This document shows positions 8,307-16,613 of a DNA stretch of 64,000 nucleotides, piece after piece; positions within the stretch are counted from its first letter, which is position 1; the number at the start of each line of letters is the position of its first letter. A model generated the notes under the pieces. It was not told the DNA's origin. It searched no databases and saw only the letters and a program-made list of their open reading frames with translations. The stretch comes from an uncultured Alphaproteobacteria bacterium. GTDB lineage: Bacteria > Pseudomonadota > Alphaproteobacteria > Rhodobacterales > Rhodobacteraceae. Location of the stretch: assembly GCA_902619165.1 (NCBI GenBank), contig CACNDI010000005.1, forward strand, positions 62,001-126,000, read 5' to 3'. Position numbers and translations under genes: made by a program.

Positions 8307-9284
8307 CTAAAGACAGCCTATGAGCTTAGCTTTCTGAAGTGTTAGGTTGAGTATTGTGTCAATATAGGGGGTAGGGGAGCATGTTAACTCACCCAACTCT
8401 TTTACCGCTATGATAATTGAATCTATCTCAATCGGTTTACCTGCTTCTATATCTTGAAGCATAGAGGTTTTATGTGCCCCAACTTTTCTGGCTCCCTCAA
8501 TCCTCTTTTCAAGCGACATATTTATCTTTGCTCCTAATTCTTCAGCAATTATTTTCGCTTCAGTCATCATTGCTCTTACAATTGCCTCAGTCCCTTGGTC
8601 GTTACAAATTTGCTCCAAAGTAGCCCCTGTAAGAGCAGATATTGGATTGAAACTTAGATTTCCTATTAATTTCAACCATATTTCATCACGAATATTTTTT
8701 TGGATAGGTGCTCTGAACCCTGCTCTCTTTAATATGCCAGAGATGAATTTCAATCGATCACTTTCACTCCCTTCGGGTTCACCTAGACTAAATCTGTTTC
8801 CGGCAATATGCTTAATTGTTCCTGGTTTTACTATCTCACAAGCTGGGTATACAACTGATCCAACAATGTTATCTGGAGGTAAAATGGTATCGATGAGTAG
8901 ATTTGGGTCTAAGCACTTTATTTTATAATTTACATATCTATTATCTAATTTATGAAAATACCAGTGAGGAATTCCATTCATACAAGTAATTATTGTTGTA
9001 TCTTTCCCAATAAGAGGCTTCATCGCTTTAAGACTGGGTAAAAGTGCAGGTGATTTGATTGTTAGGAAAAGATAGTCCTGAACTCCTAATGAGTGGGGAT
9101 CATCAGTGCAAGCAACAATTGCGGTCTTTTCTTCTCCTGTTGGATCAATAAGAGTGAGACCATTTTTTTTCATAACCTCTAAATGCTGCCCTCGTGCAAT
9201 AATGCTCACCTTAATTCCAATCTGTTCTAAATTTACTGCTAAAAGACCCCCGATTGAACCACCCCCAAAGATACAAATTTTCAT
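8307..9284 (-). CDS. Ketopantoate reductase family (ApbA/PanE) oxidoreductase
   Basis: 325-residue NADPH-dependent reductase. The nucleotide loop is 'IFGGGSIGGLLA' at the N-terminus, and the catalytic lysine/asparagine segment 'DEIWLKLIGNLSFNPISALTG' is in the middle; the C-terminal helical domain is complete ('GKPIEIDSII'). 2-dehydropantoate reduction in CoA biosynthesis is the model function, but many paralogues act on other 2-keto acids. Its ATG overlaps the stop of the AMP-ligase by four bases (ATGA), so the two are translationally coupled; that pairing is not typical of pantothenate synthesis and leaves the true substrate open. Confidence 0.82.
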   Translation of the reverse strand: MKICIFGGGSIGGLLAVNLEQIGIKVSIIARGQHLEVMKKNGLTLIDPTGEEKTAIVACTDDPHSLGVQDYLFLTIKSPALLPSLKAMKPLIGKDTTIITCMNGIPHWYFHKLDNRYVNYKIKCLDPNLLIDTILPPDNIVGSVVYPACEIVKPGTIKHIAGNRFSLGEPEGSESDRLKFISGILKRAGFRAPIQKNIRDEIWLKLIGNLSFNPISALTGATLEQICNDQGTEAIVRAMMTEAKIIAEELGAKINMSLEKRIEGARKVGAHKTSMLQDIEAGKPIEIDSIIIAVKELGELTCSPTPYIDTILNLTLQKAKLIGCL

Positions 9285-10816
9285 TGTTCAAGTCCTAATT
9301 TTTTGGCAAGCCCAATTCTTTGTATCTTTCCTGTATTCCCTTTTGGAATTTCATCAAGAATTAAGATCGGCCTGGGAATTTTAAAAGTTGTTATTAACTT
9401 GGAGAGATGTGTCCTTAAGTCTTTATCATCTATGGTTGAACCATCCTTTAAAACTACAGCAGCAGCAATATCCTCTCCCAGTTTTTCATGTTTTACTGAA
9501 AAACATACAGCTTGGAAAACTGCTTCATGTTTCATAAGAGCTTCGTCAACTTCTTGTGGAGATATTTTTTCACCTCCCTTATTTATAATTTCTTTTATTC
9601 TGCCTGAAATGAACAAAAAACCGTCCTCATCGAATTTTCCTAGGTCCCCTGTCTTAAACCATCCATCAAAAAAGTTTTCCTTATTTGCTTTGTTGTTGTT
9701 TTTATATCCTTTAGTTACGTTTGATCCCCTAATGACTATTTCTCCGACCGTATTTGCGACAGTTATCAGCTTATTATCTCTAAAAAGTGCTATTTCTGGG
9801 CCGGCAGATTTTCCTACAGACCCCGGTTTTCTAATACTATCCAAAAAATTTGAAGCCATTTGATGCGAGGCCTCTGTCATCCCGTAAGCTTCAATAACGG
9901 GGCACTGAAAGGCATTTTCTAACGCTTCTATTGTAGCGACTGGCATTGCAGCAGAAGATGACCTTAGCAATCTCAAGCTTGACGCTTTAATTATTTCTTT
10001 ATTTCTTGAAGCTCTCGATAAGATAGCTTGATACATAGTAGGTACAGCTGTTATCCATGTAGGTTTAAAGTTCTTTATATTTCCATAAAAAGTCAGCGCA
10101 TTAAAGCCGCTAGTACATACAACACTCGAGCCTGTAACAATTGATGATAGTAAAGAGGCGATCAAGCCATGAATATGAAAGAAAGGCATTATATTCATGC
10201 CTTTGTCTTTTTTGTCAAGCTGAAGCACGCGAGCGATATTCAATGCGGAGGATATGATGTTCACACAAGAGAGCTGTACCTGTTTGGGCCGAGATGTTGT
10301 TCCCGAAGTATGCAATATTAGACAAATATCATCGGCTTTATTTTGATCAAGCAAACATTTAGAAGGGGTCGACAACGATTTTATTGAAAGTCTATTTTTT
10401 GGAGAATAATTATTTAGGTAGAAGAGTTTTATTTTGAGTTGTTTTGCTGCCTCCAATAGAGAATTTGATGCATTATTATCGGTGATTATAAACGCACAAT
10501 CTAAGTCTTCTAGAAAAAACAAGAATTCTTCCTTAGTGTAATTTGGGTTCAGTGGTGATACCGTTACATAATTAGCGAGGGCTAGAAAACTGATGGCCAT
10601 ATCAACACCATTGGGCAGTACTAGAGCACAAATATTATTATTTTCTATATTTATTGATGAAAGTTGTTTGCCAAACTCCTCGATAGTTTCTACTAAATCC
10701 TCATACTCTAATTCTAATCCGTCGTCACTCAAGAGACATTGACCTCTATGCACTTTCATTATCTCAACGATTGATTTACCAGTTAAACTTGTGACCAAAA
10801 TATCGCTCCAAATCAA
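9281..10816 (-). CDS. Acyl-CoA synthetase (AMP-forming), AAE3/oxalyl-CoA-ligase-like
   Basis: 511-residue ANL-superfamily enzyme that activates a carboxylic acid as an acyl-adenylate and transfers it to CoA. The P-loop is 'LHTSGTTSRPKQVQLS', the adenosine motif is 'EAYGMTEASH', the hinge region is 'GWFKTGDLGKFDEDGFLFISGR', and the C-terminal catalytic lysine is in 'GNTGKIQR'. The segment 'MPFFHIHGLIASLL' plus 'TWITAVPTMYQAIL' resembles the Pcs60/AAE3 group that includes oxalyl-CoA synthetases, by recall only. It is coupled to the PanE-like reductase. Substrate unproven. Confidence 0.85.
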   Translation of the reverse strand: MIWSDILVTSLTGKSIVEIMKVHRGQCLLSDDGLELEYEDLVETIEEFGKQLSSINIENNNICALVLPNGVDMAISFLALANYVTVSPLNPNYTKEEFLFFLEDLDCAFIITDNNASNSLLEAAKQLKIKLFYLNNYSPKNRLSIKSLSTPSKCLLDQNKADDICLILHTSGTTSRPKQVQLSCVNIISSALNIARVLQLDKKDKGMNIMPFFHIHGLIASLLSSIVTGSSVVCTSGFNALTFYGNIKNFKPTWITAVPTMYQAILSRASRNKEIIKASSLRLLRSSSAAMPVATIEALENAFQCPVIEAYGMTEASHQMASNFLDSIRKPGSVGKSAGPEIALFRDNKLITVANTVGEIVIRGSNVTKGYKNNNKANKENFFDGWFKTGDLGKFDEDGFLFISGRIKEIINKGGEKISPQEVDEALMKHEAVFQAVCFSVKHEKLGEDIAAAVVLKDGSTIDDKDLRTHLSKLITTFKIPRPILILDEIPKGNTGKIQRIGLAKKLGLEQ

Positions 10817-10903
10817 TTAAACGAATTACACTAGACCTATATTAATATTTAATTATTTGCTACTACTAAAAATATAAAAAAAATATATTGCAAGCTAAAC
10901 GCT

Positions 10904-11212
10904 ATGACCTCAAAAAGACTATCCGCACTTATCCTGTTAACGGCTCTAATTTCATGGCCTGTTTGTTCATATTCATCAGACTTTGTATTTTATTGCGCAC
11001 CGTGGAAAAAGATAAAGAATCAAATAACCTTAAAAAACAATTTTTCTATAAAAATTAGCAATTCCTCCTTATCTATATTGGGAGGCGACTTAGACACAAA
11101 GTTTTTTGAATTAATTTATTCTCATCCCTCATTTTATCTGTTTTCTTCTCCATCTGGAGTTTTACTGAATATCAGTAGAGGATCTGATCTCAGAGAAGTA
11201 ACACTTTGGTAG
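10904..11212 (+). CDS. Small exported protein, unknown function
   Basis: 102 residues with a clear signal peptide (basic 'TSKR', hydrophobic 'LSALILLTALISWPV', likely cleavage near 'CSYSS'). The mature part is short and beta-rich by appearance, with one cysteine. No family recognised. It lies upstream of a second small exported protein and the yajC-secD-secF operon, all on the same strand, but a 50-base gap separates them. It may be periplasmic. The low complexity of its surroundings leaves some doubt, but the signal sequence and codon pattern favour a real gene. Confidence 0.6.
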   Translation: MTSKRLSALILLTALISWPVCSYSSDFVFYCAPWKKIKNQITLKNNFSIKISNSSLSILGGDLDTKFFELIYSHPSFYLFSSPSGVLLNISRGSDLREVTLW

Positions 11213-11265
11213 AATATAAATAAAGAGCAGTTGTTTTATATTTCCACGTGTAATAGATAGTATTG

Positions 11266-11514
11266 ATGTTTAAGTTTATTTATACATGTTTAGCGTGCGT
11301 TTGTTGTGTCTGCGTAAGTTTTGCAAATGAGCAGACTTACAATGGTCTTGTAAAACGAGAGATTAAAGAAAAATTAATTCGAGCAAATGAAGTGATTAAA
11401 AGCAAACAGCTTGATAGATATCGAACTTTTTCAATAATTGTAGATGACCAATTAGTTTATTGTCATTATGAACACCCACGTAAAAAAAGTTTGCCATTGA
11501 TTATTTGTTATTAA
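11266..11514 (+). CDS. Small exported protein, unknown function
   Basis: 82 residues from the ATG at 11266 (the ORF track begins one codon earlier at TTG). The N-terminus is a signal peptide unusually rich in cysteine ('CLACVCCVCVSFA'), followed by a charged helix 'LVKREIKEKLIRANEVIKS' and a beta-like C-terminus with two cysteines. I recognise no family. It precedes yajC by 34 bases on the same strand and could be cotranscribed with the Sec auxiliary genes. Confidence 0.6.
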   Translation: MFKFIYTCLACVCCVCVSFANEQTYNGLVKREIKEKLIRANEVIKSKQLDRYRTFSIIVDDQLVYCHYEHPRKKSLPLIICY

Positions 11515-11548
11515 CCGTTAGAAAGTAAGAAATGCTAGGAGAGAAATC

Positions 11549-11830
11549 ATGAACGGATTAGAAAGTTTTATTCCTATAATACTGATATTTGTAATTATGT
11601 ACTTTTTGTTGATAAGACCTCAGCAGAAAAAGATCAAAGAGCATAAAAATATGGTCGATAATCTTCGAAGAGGAGATCAGGTTCTAACACAGGGCGGTAT
11701 AATTGGTAAAATAACAAAGGTTAAGGAAGGTGAAGAAATTGAGGTAGAATTAGCAAAAGATGTTAGAGTTTCCGTTATAAGATCTACAATCGTAAATGTA
11801 TTAAGCAAAACCGAGCCTGCAAAAAAATAA
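11549..11830 (+). CDS. yajC: Sec translocase accessory subunit YajC
   Basis: 93-residue inner-membrane protein of the SecDF-YajC complex, which helps proteins leave the Sec channel. It has one membrane helix near the N-terminus ('IPIILIFVIMYFLLIRPQQK', the typical RPQQK junction) and a cytoplasmic domain with 'GDQVLTQGGIIGKI'. A strong AGGAGAG ribosome site precedes the ATG. Its stop codon directly abuts the secD ATG, giving a compact yajC-secD-secF operon. Confidence 0.96.
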   Translation: MNGLESFIPIILIFVIMYFLLIRPQQKKIKEHKNMVDNLRRGDQVLTQGGIIGKITKVKEGEEIEVELAKDVRVSVIRSTIVNVLSKTEPAKK

Positions 11831-13468
11831 ATGCCACAACTTAGTTTTTTTAGGATATTTATTATCGCAATTGTCTGCTTTTCTTCACTTTTGTTTGCGT
11901 CACCTAATTTTTTTTACAGTACTGTTGATAAAAAATTAAATAATCCCAAAGAGACATCCTCATGGCCCGATTTTCTGCCCTCTACTCTTGTAAAACTTGG
12001 ATTAGATCTCAGGGGCGGTGTATATATGCTATTAGAGGTAAAAACAGATGATGTGATAAGAGAAAAATTTGATTTCCTTTGGACGGATGTAAGGAGCTCC
12101 TTAGTTAAAAAAAGGAAAGAGCTCGGATCAATAAGAAGAATAGACACCTCAGGAGACCAACTAAAAATTGAAATTGGTAAATCAGAAAATATTGATTTTG
12201 CGATCAAGGAGATAGACAAATTTAACTCTTCAACAGAATTATTTTCATCTAGGTGGTCGGGGTCAGTGCAAAAAGATATACTAGATATTAGTTCAATGGA
12301 AAATATAATAACAATTACATTTTCTGACGAACAAAAGAGAACTCTTGAAAAGCAAGTAATCGAGCAATCACTGGAGATCATAAGAAGAAGGGTGGATGAC
12401 ACTGGCACAAGAGAACCGACTATCCAAAGGCAAGGTAGGAAAAGGGTCTTGGTGCAAGTCCCTGGTTTGGGTTCAAGTGAGGAGTTAATAGCTCTTCTAG
12501 GAAAGACAGCAAAGCTAACCTTCAATGAAGTTGTGTCGATAGATAGTAGTTCAAACCTCACTGCAAAATTGGATGAAATTATAGTTGGCTCTGAGCAAAA
12601 TAAAGATCTGTTTTATTTGCTTAAAAAACGGCCGGTTGTTTCCGGAGAAAACTTGACCAATGCAAACCCATCTTTTGATGAAAATGGACTGCCAGCAGTA
12701 TCATTTAATTTTAATCCCTCAGCTGCCTTAAAATTTGGAAACTATACAAAAGACAATATAGGCTCGCCATTTGCAATAGTTTTAGACGACGTGGTGATTT
12801 CAGCTCCGACAATTCGTAGTCATATACCGGGAGGCTCGGGCATTATAACTGGCAATTTCTCAGTAGAGGAAAGTAATAGGCTTGCCATTTTGCTGAGAAG
12901 TGGTGCACTGCCTGCTGAGATCGAGGTATTGGAATTAAGAACTATTGGACCTGAGTTGGGACGCGATAGCATTAATGCTGGGAAATTAGCAGCTTTGGTT
13001 GGTGGACTGCTCGTTCTCACTTTTATGTGGTTAAGTTATGGTCTTTTTGGTCTTTTCGCAAATGTTGCTTTAGCGTTAAATATTATCTTAGTAATGGCAT
13101 TGCTATCAATTCTTGGTGCGACCCTGACCTTGCCGGGTATAGCCGGGATTGTTTTAACAATTGGTATGGCTGTGGATGCTAACGTTCTTGTTTTCGAACG
13201 TATAAAAGAGGAGATTAAAAAGAATAGCACTATTTATAATTCAATAAAAATTGGATATGAAAAAGCTTTGTCCTCGATTATTGATGCAAATGTAACTACC
13301 ATGATAGCAGCTATCATTCTCTTTTTCTTTGGCTCGGGACCAATTAAAGGTTTTTCGGTAACTTTGGGATTAGGGATAATTACCTCTGTATTTACGGCCT
13401 TACTAATAACGAGACTGTTTATCGACCTATATATGTTATTTTATAAGCCAAAAGTTTTGAGGGTATGA
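11831..13468 (+). CDS. secD: Protein-export membrane protein SecD
   Basis: 545-residue RND-related subunit that uses the proton gradient to pull exported chains through SecYEG. There is one N-terminal helix, then the D1 motif 'LGLDLRGGVYMLLEV', a large periplasmic P1 region, and five C-terminal helices starting at 'IGPELGRDSINAGKLAAL'; the conserved 'GMAVDANVLVFERIKEE' is in the helix 4-5 region. It abuts yajC and secF without spacing, so expression is probably coupled. Confidence 0.97.
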   Translation: MPQLSFFRIFIIAIVCFSSLLFASPNFFYSTVDKKLNNPKETSSWPDFLPSTLVKLGLDLRGGVYMLLEVKTDDVIREKFDFLWTDVRSSLVKKRKELGSIRRIDTSGDQLKIEIGKSENIDFAIKEIDKFNSSTELFSSRWSGSVQKDILDISSMENIITITFSDEQKRTLEKQVIEQSLEIIRRRVDDTGTREPTIQRQGRKRVLVQVPGLGSSEELIALLGKTAKLTFNEVVSIDSSSNLTAKLDEIIVGSEQNKDLFYLLKKRPVVSGENLTNANPSFDENGLPAVSFNFNPSAALKFGNYTKDNIGSPFAIVLDDVVISAPTIRSHIPGGSGIITGNFSVEESNRLAILLRSGALPAEIEVLELRTIGPELGRDSINAGKLAALVGGLLVLTFMWLSYGLFGLFANVALALNIILVMALLSILGATLTLPGIAGIVLTIGMAVDANVLVFERIKEEIKKNSTIYNSIKIGYEKALSSIIDANVTTMIAAIILFFFGSGPIKGFSVTLGLGIITSVFTALLITRLFIDLYMLFYKPKVLRV

Positions 13469-14431
13469 ATGTTACTTAGAGGTTTATTTAATCAGTCAAA
13501 AGAAATACAATTTTTCAGCTTCTCTAATTTGCTGTCCTATATTTCACTAGGGGCTATTTTCGTATCTATTATATTATTCTTCATTTTGGGGCTAAATTAT
13601 GGAATAGATTTTCGTGGTGGCACCATGTTTATGGTATCAAGTTCAGAAAAAATAAAGGTGTCAGATGTTCGAAATACGTTGAGCAGCTCAAATTTAGGGG
13701 ATGTTTCTATATCTCAAGCAACTAACCCATTAGAGACTTTGAGTGCTGGAACATTAACTAGCACCGATAATATTTTTATAATTAAAGTTGAAAAAACTGA
13801 AGGCCAAAATATTGAAATAAAAGTAAAAGCATTACTGTTAAATAAAGTGCCTGATATAAAATTCTTACAAATTGAATCTGTTGGATCTAAGGTTTCATCC
13901 GAGCTTGTAAGAAATGGTATGCTGGCTGTTCTTTTCGCTGTTACATCAGTTTTAGTATATATTTGGTTACGGTTTGAGTGGCAATTTGCTCTCGGAGCGG
14001 TAGTTGCACTCATTCATGACGTTATTTTGACCATTGGCGTCTTTTCAATCCTAAGGTATGAATTTAACCTTTCAATAGTAGCAGCTTTACTTACAATTAT
14101 AGGTTACTCATTAAATGATACCGTTGTCGTATTTGATCGCGTGAGAGAAAATCTCAGAAATTTTAAATCGGTGCCATTACTGAAAGTTTTAAATATGTCT
14201 ATAAATAATACTTTAAGTAGGACAATTATGACTTCTGTAACAACTTTATTGGCTCTTTTCGCTCTGTATTTTCTAGGTGGCGATGTTATTAGAGGATTTA
14301 CGTTTGCTATGATCTGGGGTGTTTTAGTTGGAACCTATTCATCAATTTTTGTAGCAGCGAAAATTCTATTGATACTTGATGTTAAACGAAATTGGGATGA
14401 AAAAGATTCAAAGGCAGGCACTCAATTTTAA
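13469..14431 (+). CDS. secF: Protein-export membrane protein SecF
   Basis: 320-residue partner of SecD. It shows the N-terminal helix, 'GIDFRGGTM' motif, a periplasmic domain and the six-helix RND-type bundle with 'IIGYSLNDTVVVFDRVREN' carrying the conserved Asp and Arg for proton coupling. The C-terminal 'TFAMIWGVLVGTYSSIFVA' block is typical. Separate SecD and SecF chains are the usual state in proteobacteria. The ATG follows directly on the secD stop. Confidence 0.97.
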   Translation: MLLRGLFNQSKEIQFFSFSNLLSYISLGAIFVSIILFFILGLNYGIDFRGGTMFMVSSSEKIKVSDVRNTLSSSNLGDVSISQATNPLETLSAGTLTSTDNIFIIKVEKTEGQNIEIKVKALLLNKVPDIKFLQIESVGSKVSSELVRNGMLAVLFAVTSVLVYIWLRFEWQFALGAVVALIHDVILTIGVFSILRYEFNLSIVAALLTIIGYSLNDTVVVFDRVRENLRNFKSVPLLKVLNMSINNTLSRTIMTSVTTLLALFALYFLGGDVIRGFTFAMIWGVLVGTYSSIFVAAKILLILDVKRNWDEKDSKAGTQF

Positions 14432-14443
14432 CTCACTGAACTG

Positions 14444-14471
14444 TTGCTAAACAAACTATTTATGCTAATAA
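14444..14471 (+). promoter_or_regulatory. Candidate promoter for the superoxide dismutase gene
   Basis: TTGCTA (14444-14449) and TAATAA (14466-14471) with a 16-base spacer lie in the short secF-sodB gap, 28 bases before the ATG. The fit is moderate. Confidence 0.35.
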
Positions 14472-14498
14472 AAGAACATTATTTAAAGGAGATTTAAA

Positions 14499-15098
14499 AT
14501 GGCATTTGAACTTAATGACTTGCCTTATAGCCATGACGCCCTTGAGGCTGCAGGCATGAGCAAAGAAACTTTGGAGTTTCATCATGATTTGCACCACAAG
14601 GCTTATGTTGATAATGGTAATAAGCTTATCGCAGGAACTGAGTACGAAAATATGACGTTGGAGGAAATAATTACAAAATCGTATGACCCGTCGGCGATTG
14701 CTCAGTCTGGTATTTTTAATAATGCGTCCCAGCACTGGAACCACATGCAGTTTTGGGAAATGATGGGTCCAAACCAAACGGGATTACCAAGTGAATTGGC
14801 ATCAGCTATAGACGATAGTTTTGGTTCTTTTGGAAAGTTTAAGGAAGATTTTTGTGCTTCAGGTGTTGGACAGTTTGGATCAGGCTGGGTATGGCTTGTC
14901 AAATCGAATGATGGGAGGCTCAAAATTTCAAAGACAGAAAATGGTGTAAATCCGTTGTGCCATAATGAGACAGCTCTTTTAGGATGTGATGTTTGGGAAC
15001 ACTCTTATTATATTGATTTCAGAAATAAGAGACCGGCTTACTTGGAAAATTTTTTAGATAAGTTAGTTAATTGGGAAAATGTAGCCTCAAGAATGTAG
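14499..15098 (+). CDS. sodB: Superoxide dismutase, iron type
   Basis: 199-residue Fe/Mn-family superoxide dismutase. Metal ligands are His28 ('LEFHHDLHHKAYV'), the His in 'WNHMQFW', and Asp and His in 'DVWEHSYYIDF'. The active-site glutamine sits in the N-terminal half ('NNASQHW'), the Fe-SOD position, and the Mn-type glutamine after 'GSGWVWLV' is not evident, so iron is the likely cofactor. No signal peptide, hence cytoplasmic. A strong AAAGGAG site precedes the ATG. It stands between the secDF operon and the EamA transporter. Confidence 0.93.
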   Translation: MAFELNDLPYSHDALEAAGMSKETLEFHHDLHHKAYVDNGNKLIAGTEYENMTLEEIITKSYDPSAIAQSGIFNNASQHWNHMQFWEMMGPNQTGLPSELASAIDDSFGSFGKFKEDFCASGVGQFGSGWVWLVKSNDGRLKISKTENGVNPLCHNETALLGCDVWEHSYYIDFRNKRPAYLENFLDKLVNWENVASRM

Positions 15099-15126
15099 TA
15101 GCCAAAACTCCCAACATTTTTCTACA

Positions 15127-16035
15127 TTGCATCTTAAGTACCTACTTTATTTAATTTTAGGGACAGTCATTTGGGGACTGTCCCCAATTTTTTACGATCT
15201 CCTATATAACGTCTCTTCAATCGAGATAGTGGCACATAGATCGGTTTGGTCTGCAATATTTTTAGTTTTTTATCTTTATTTTTTTATAGGTTTGGGTCGT
15301 GAATTTTTCCAAAAAGGTTTAAGTGAATTAGGCTTACTTTTTTTGGCTGGAATATTAATTGCCATTAATTGGTATGGCTTCATTTATGCAGTAACCTCCG
15401 GCAATGCACTTCAGGCTTCACTGGGCTATTACATATTTCCTTTGGTCGCTGTTTTTCTTGGAATTGTTTTCAAACGAGAAAAATTTACTATCATTCAAAC
15501 TCTTGCTATTTGTCTTGTTATTATATCTGTTGTTTCATTAATTTATATGAATGGAGAAGTACCCGGCCTGGCTCTGATACTTGCATTCAGCTTCGGTTTC
15601 TATGGCTTAATAAAGAGCAACGTAAAATTAAATCCTATTTCATCTGTTACGTACGAAACGATTTTGATTACACCGTTAGTGATAATAGTGATGATTTTCT
15701 TTACTGAACCAACTATAAATAGGGAGAATATATTTGCCGACAGCACTTTAATGTTATTGATATTTTCTGGGCTAATTACTGCTGTTCCTCTCGTATTATT
15801 TTCTACAGGGACAAAAGTTTTTTCCTATGCCACTGTCGGTTTGGTACAATACTTAAATCCAACAATACAATTTATAATTGCAATCTTTTATTTTGAAGAA
15901 GCATTTGAGTTGGGTCATGCCATAGCGTTCTTTCTTATTTGGATAGCGTTATTTATCTATTCTTTTGAGTCAATCTCCAAAGAGTTCAATAAAGATGGTA
16001 TTAGTGTTTCAACGCTTCCAAAAAAGCTAAAATAA
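15127..16035 (+). CDS. rarD: RarD-type EamA/DMT transporter
   Basis: 302-residue inner-membrane protein with ten hydrophobic segments. Blocks typical of RarD within the EamA family are 'WGLSPIFYDLLYNV', 'EIVAHRSVWSA', 'NWYGFIYAVTSGNALQASLGYY' and 'VGLVQYLNPTIQFI'. The probable start is TTG at 15127; no ATG is available near the first helix. Substrate is unknown; EamA members move amino acids or metabolites. The last 79 bases overlap, on the opposite strand, the coding end of the LOG gene, an unusually long convergent coding overlap. Confidence 0.87.
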   Translation: MHLKYLLYLILGTVIWGLSPIFYDLLYNVSSIEIVAHRSVWSAIFLVFYLYFFIGLGREFFQKGLSELGLLFLAGILIAINWYGFIYAVTSGNALQASLGYYIFPLVAVFLGIVFKREKFTIIQTLAICLVIISVVSLIYMNGEVPGLALILAFSFGFYGLIKSNVKLNPISSVTYETILITPLVIIVMIFFTEPTINRENIFADSTLMLLIFSGLITAVPLVLFSTGTKVFSYATVGLVQYLNPTIQFIIAIFYFEEAFELGHAIAFFLIWIALFIYSFESISKEFNKDGISVSTLPKKLK

Positions 16036-16535
16036 TTTAAAAGGTCTGTGCTAGCAAATTCTAAAGAAACGAATTGTTCTAAGAGAGTTCTGAAATTATC
16101 CCAGTAACCATTAATATTTAAAAAAAATATTGGTTTTCTACTAATGTTTAATTGAAACCAAGTTATTGTTTCAGACACTTCTTCAAGCGTACCAATGCCT
16201 CCTGGTAAGCACAAAAAAGCGTCTGAATTATCATACATTGTTTTTTTTCTAATATGCATGTCATCAGTAATTATTATCTCTCCATAGGTTTTGTCTATGC
16301 CTTCTATCTGTAATAGATGTTTGGGAATTATGCCAAGTACCTCTCCATTATTTTTATACACACTTTTAGAGAGTTCCCCCATAAGTCCGAGTGAGCCACC
16401 TCCATAAATCAATTTGATTTGATTTCTTGCAAGTTGTGCTCCTAATTTTTCGGCAGCCTCCTTATAAATTGAGCTACTTCCGTTTTTAGAGCCACAGAAG
16501 ACACAAAGGGATTTTTTTTGTTTTATATCTTTCAT
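15957..16535 (-). CDS. LOG family nucleotide phosphoribohydrolase (TIGR00730)
   Basis: 192-residue Rossmann-fold protein of the LOG/lysine-decarboxylase-like family. It shows 'IYGGGSLGLMGEL' and the catalytic 'PGGIGTLEEVSE' (PGGxGTxxE). Members release free bases from nucleoside 5'-monophosphates, the cytokinin-activating reaction in plants; in bacteria the same chemistry is seen with AMP or cytokinin monophosphates. The C-terminal ~26 codons are read opposite the rarD 3' end. It is divergent from the LysM gene. Confidence 0.9.
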   Translation of the reverse strand: MKDIKQKKSLCVFCGSKNGSSSIYKEAAEKLGAQLARNQIKLIYGGGSLGLMGELSKSVYKNNGEVLGIIPKHLLQIEGIDKTYGEIIITDDMHIRKKTMYDNSDAFLCLPGGIGTLEEVSETITWFQLNISRKPIFFLNINGYWDNFRTLLEQFVSLEFASTDLLNYFSFFGSVETLIPSLLNSLEIDSKE

Positions 16536-16613
16536 ATTTTTAAGAGAACGTTTCCCACAATTTTTAGTAGTTTTTCATATAAATCCAGTTTACCCTAAGG
16601 ACAAGGAGAGCCA

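Noticed and set aside
11914-12561. 215-residue minus-strand ORF opposite secD
   Set aside because: It lies wholly inside the strongly supported secD frame, has low-complexity Ser/Leu composition and no family features; a shadow ORF.
14460-14777. 105-residue minus-strand ORF over sodB
   Set aside because: Overlaps the well-supported superoxide dismutase gene and shows no coding features.
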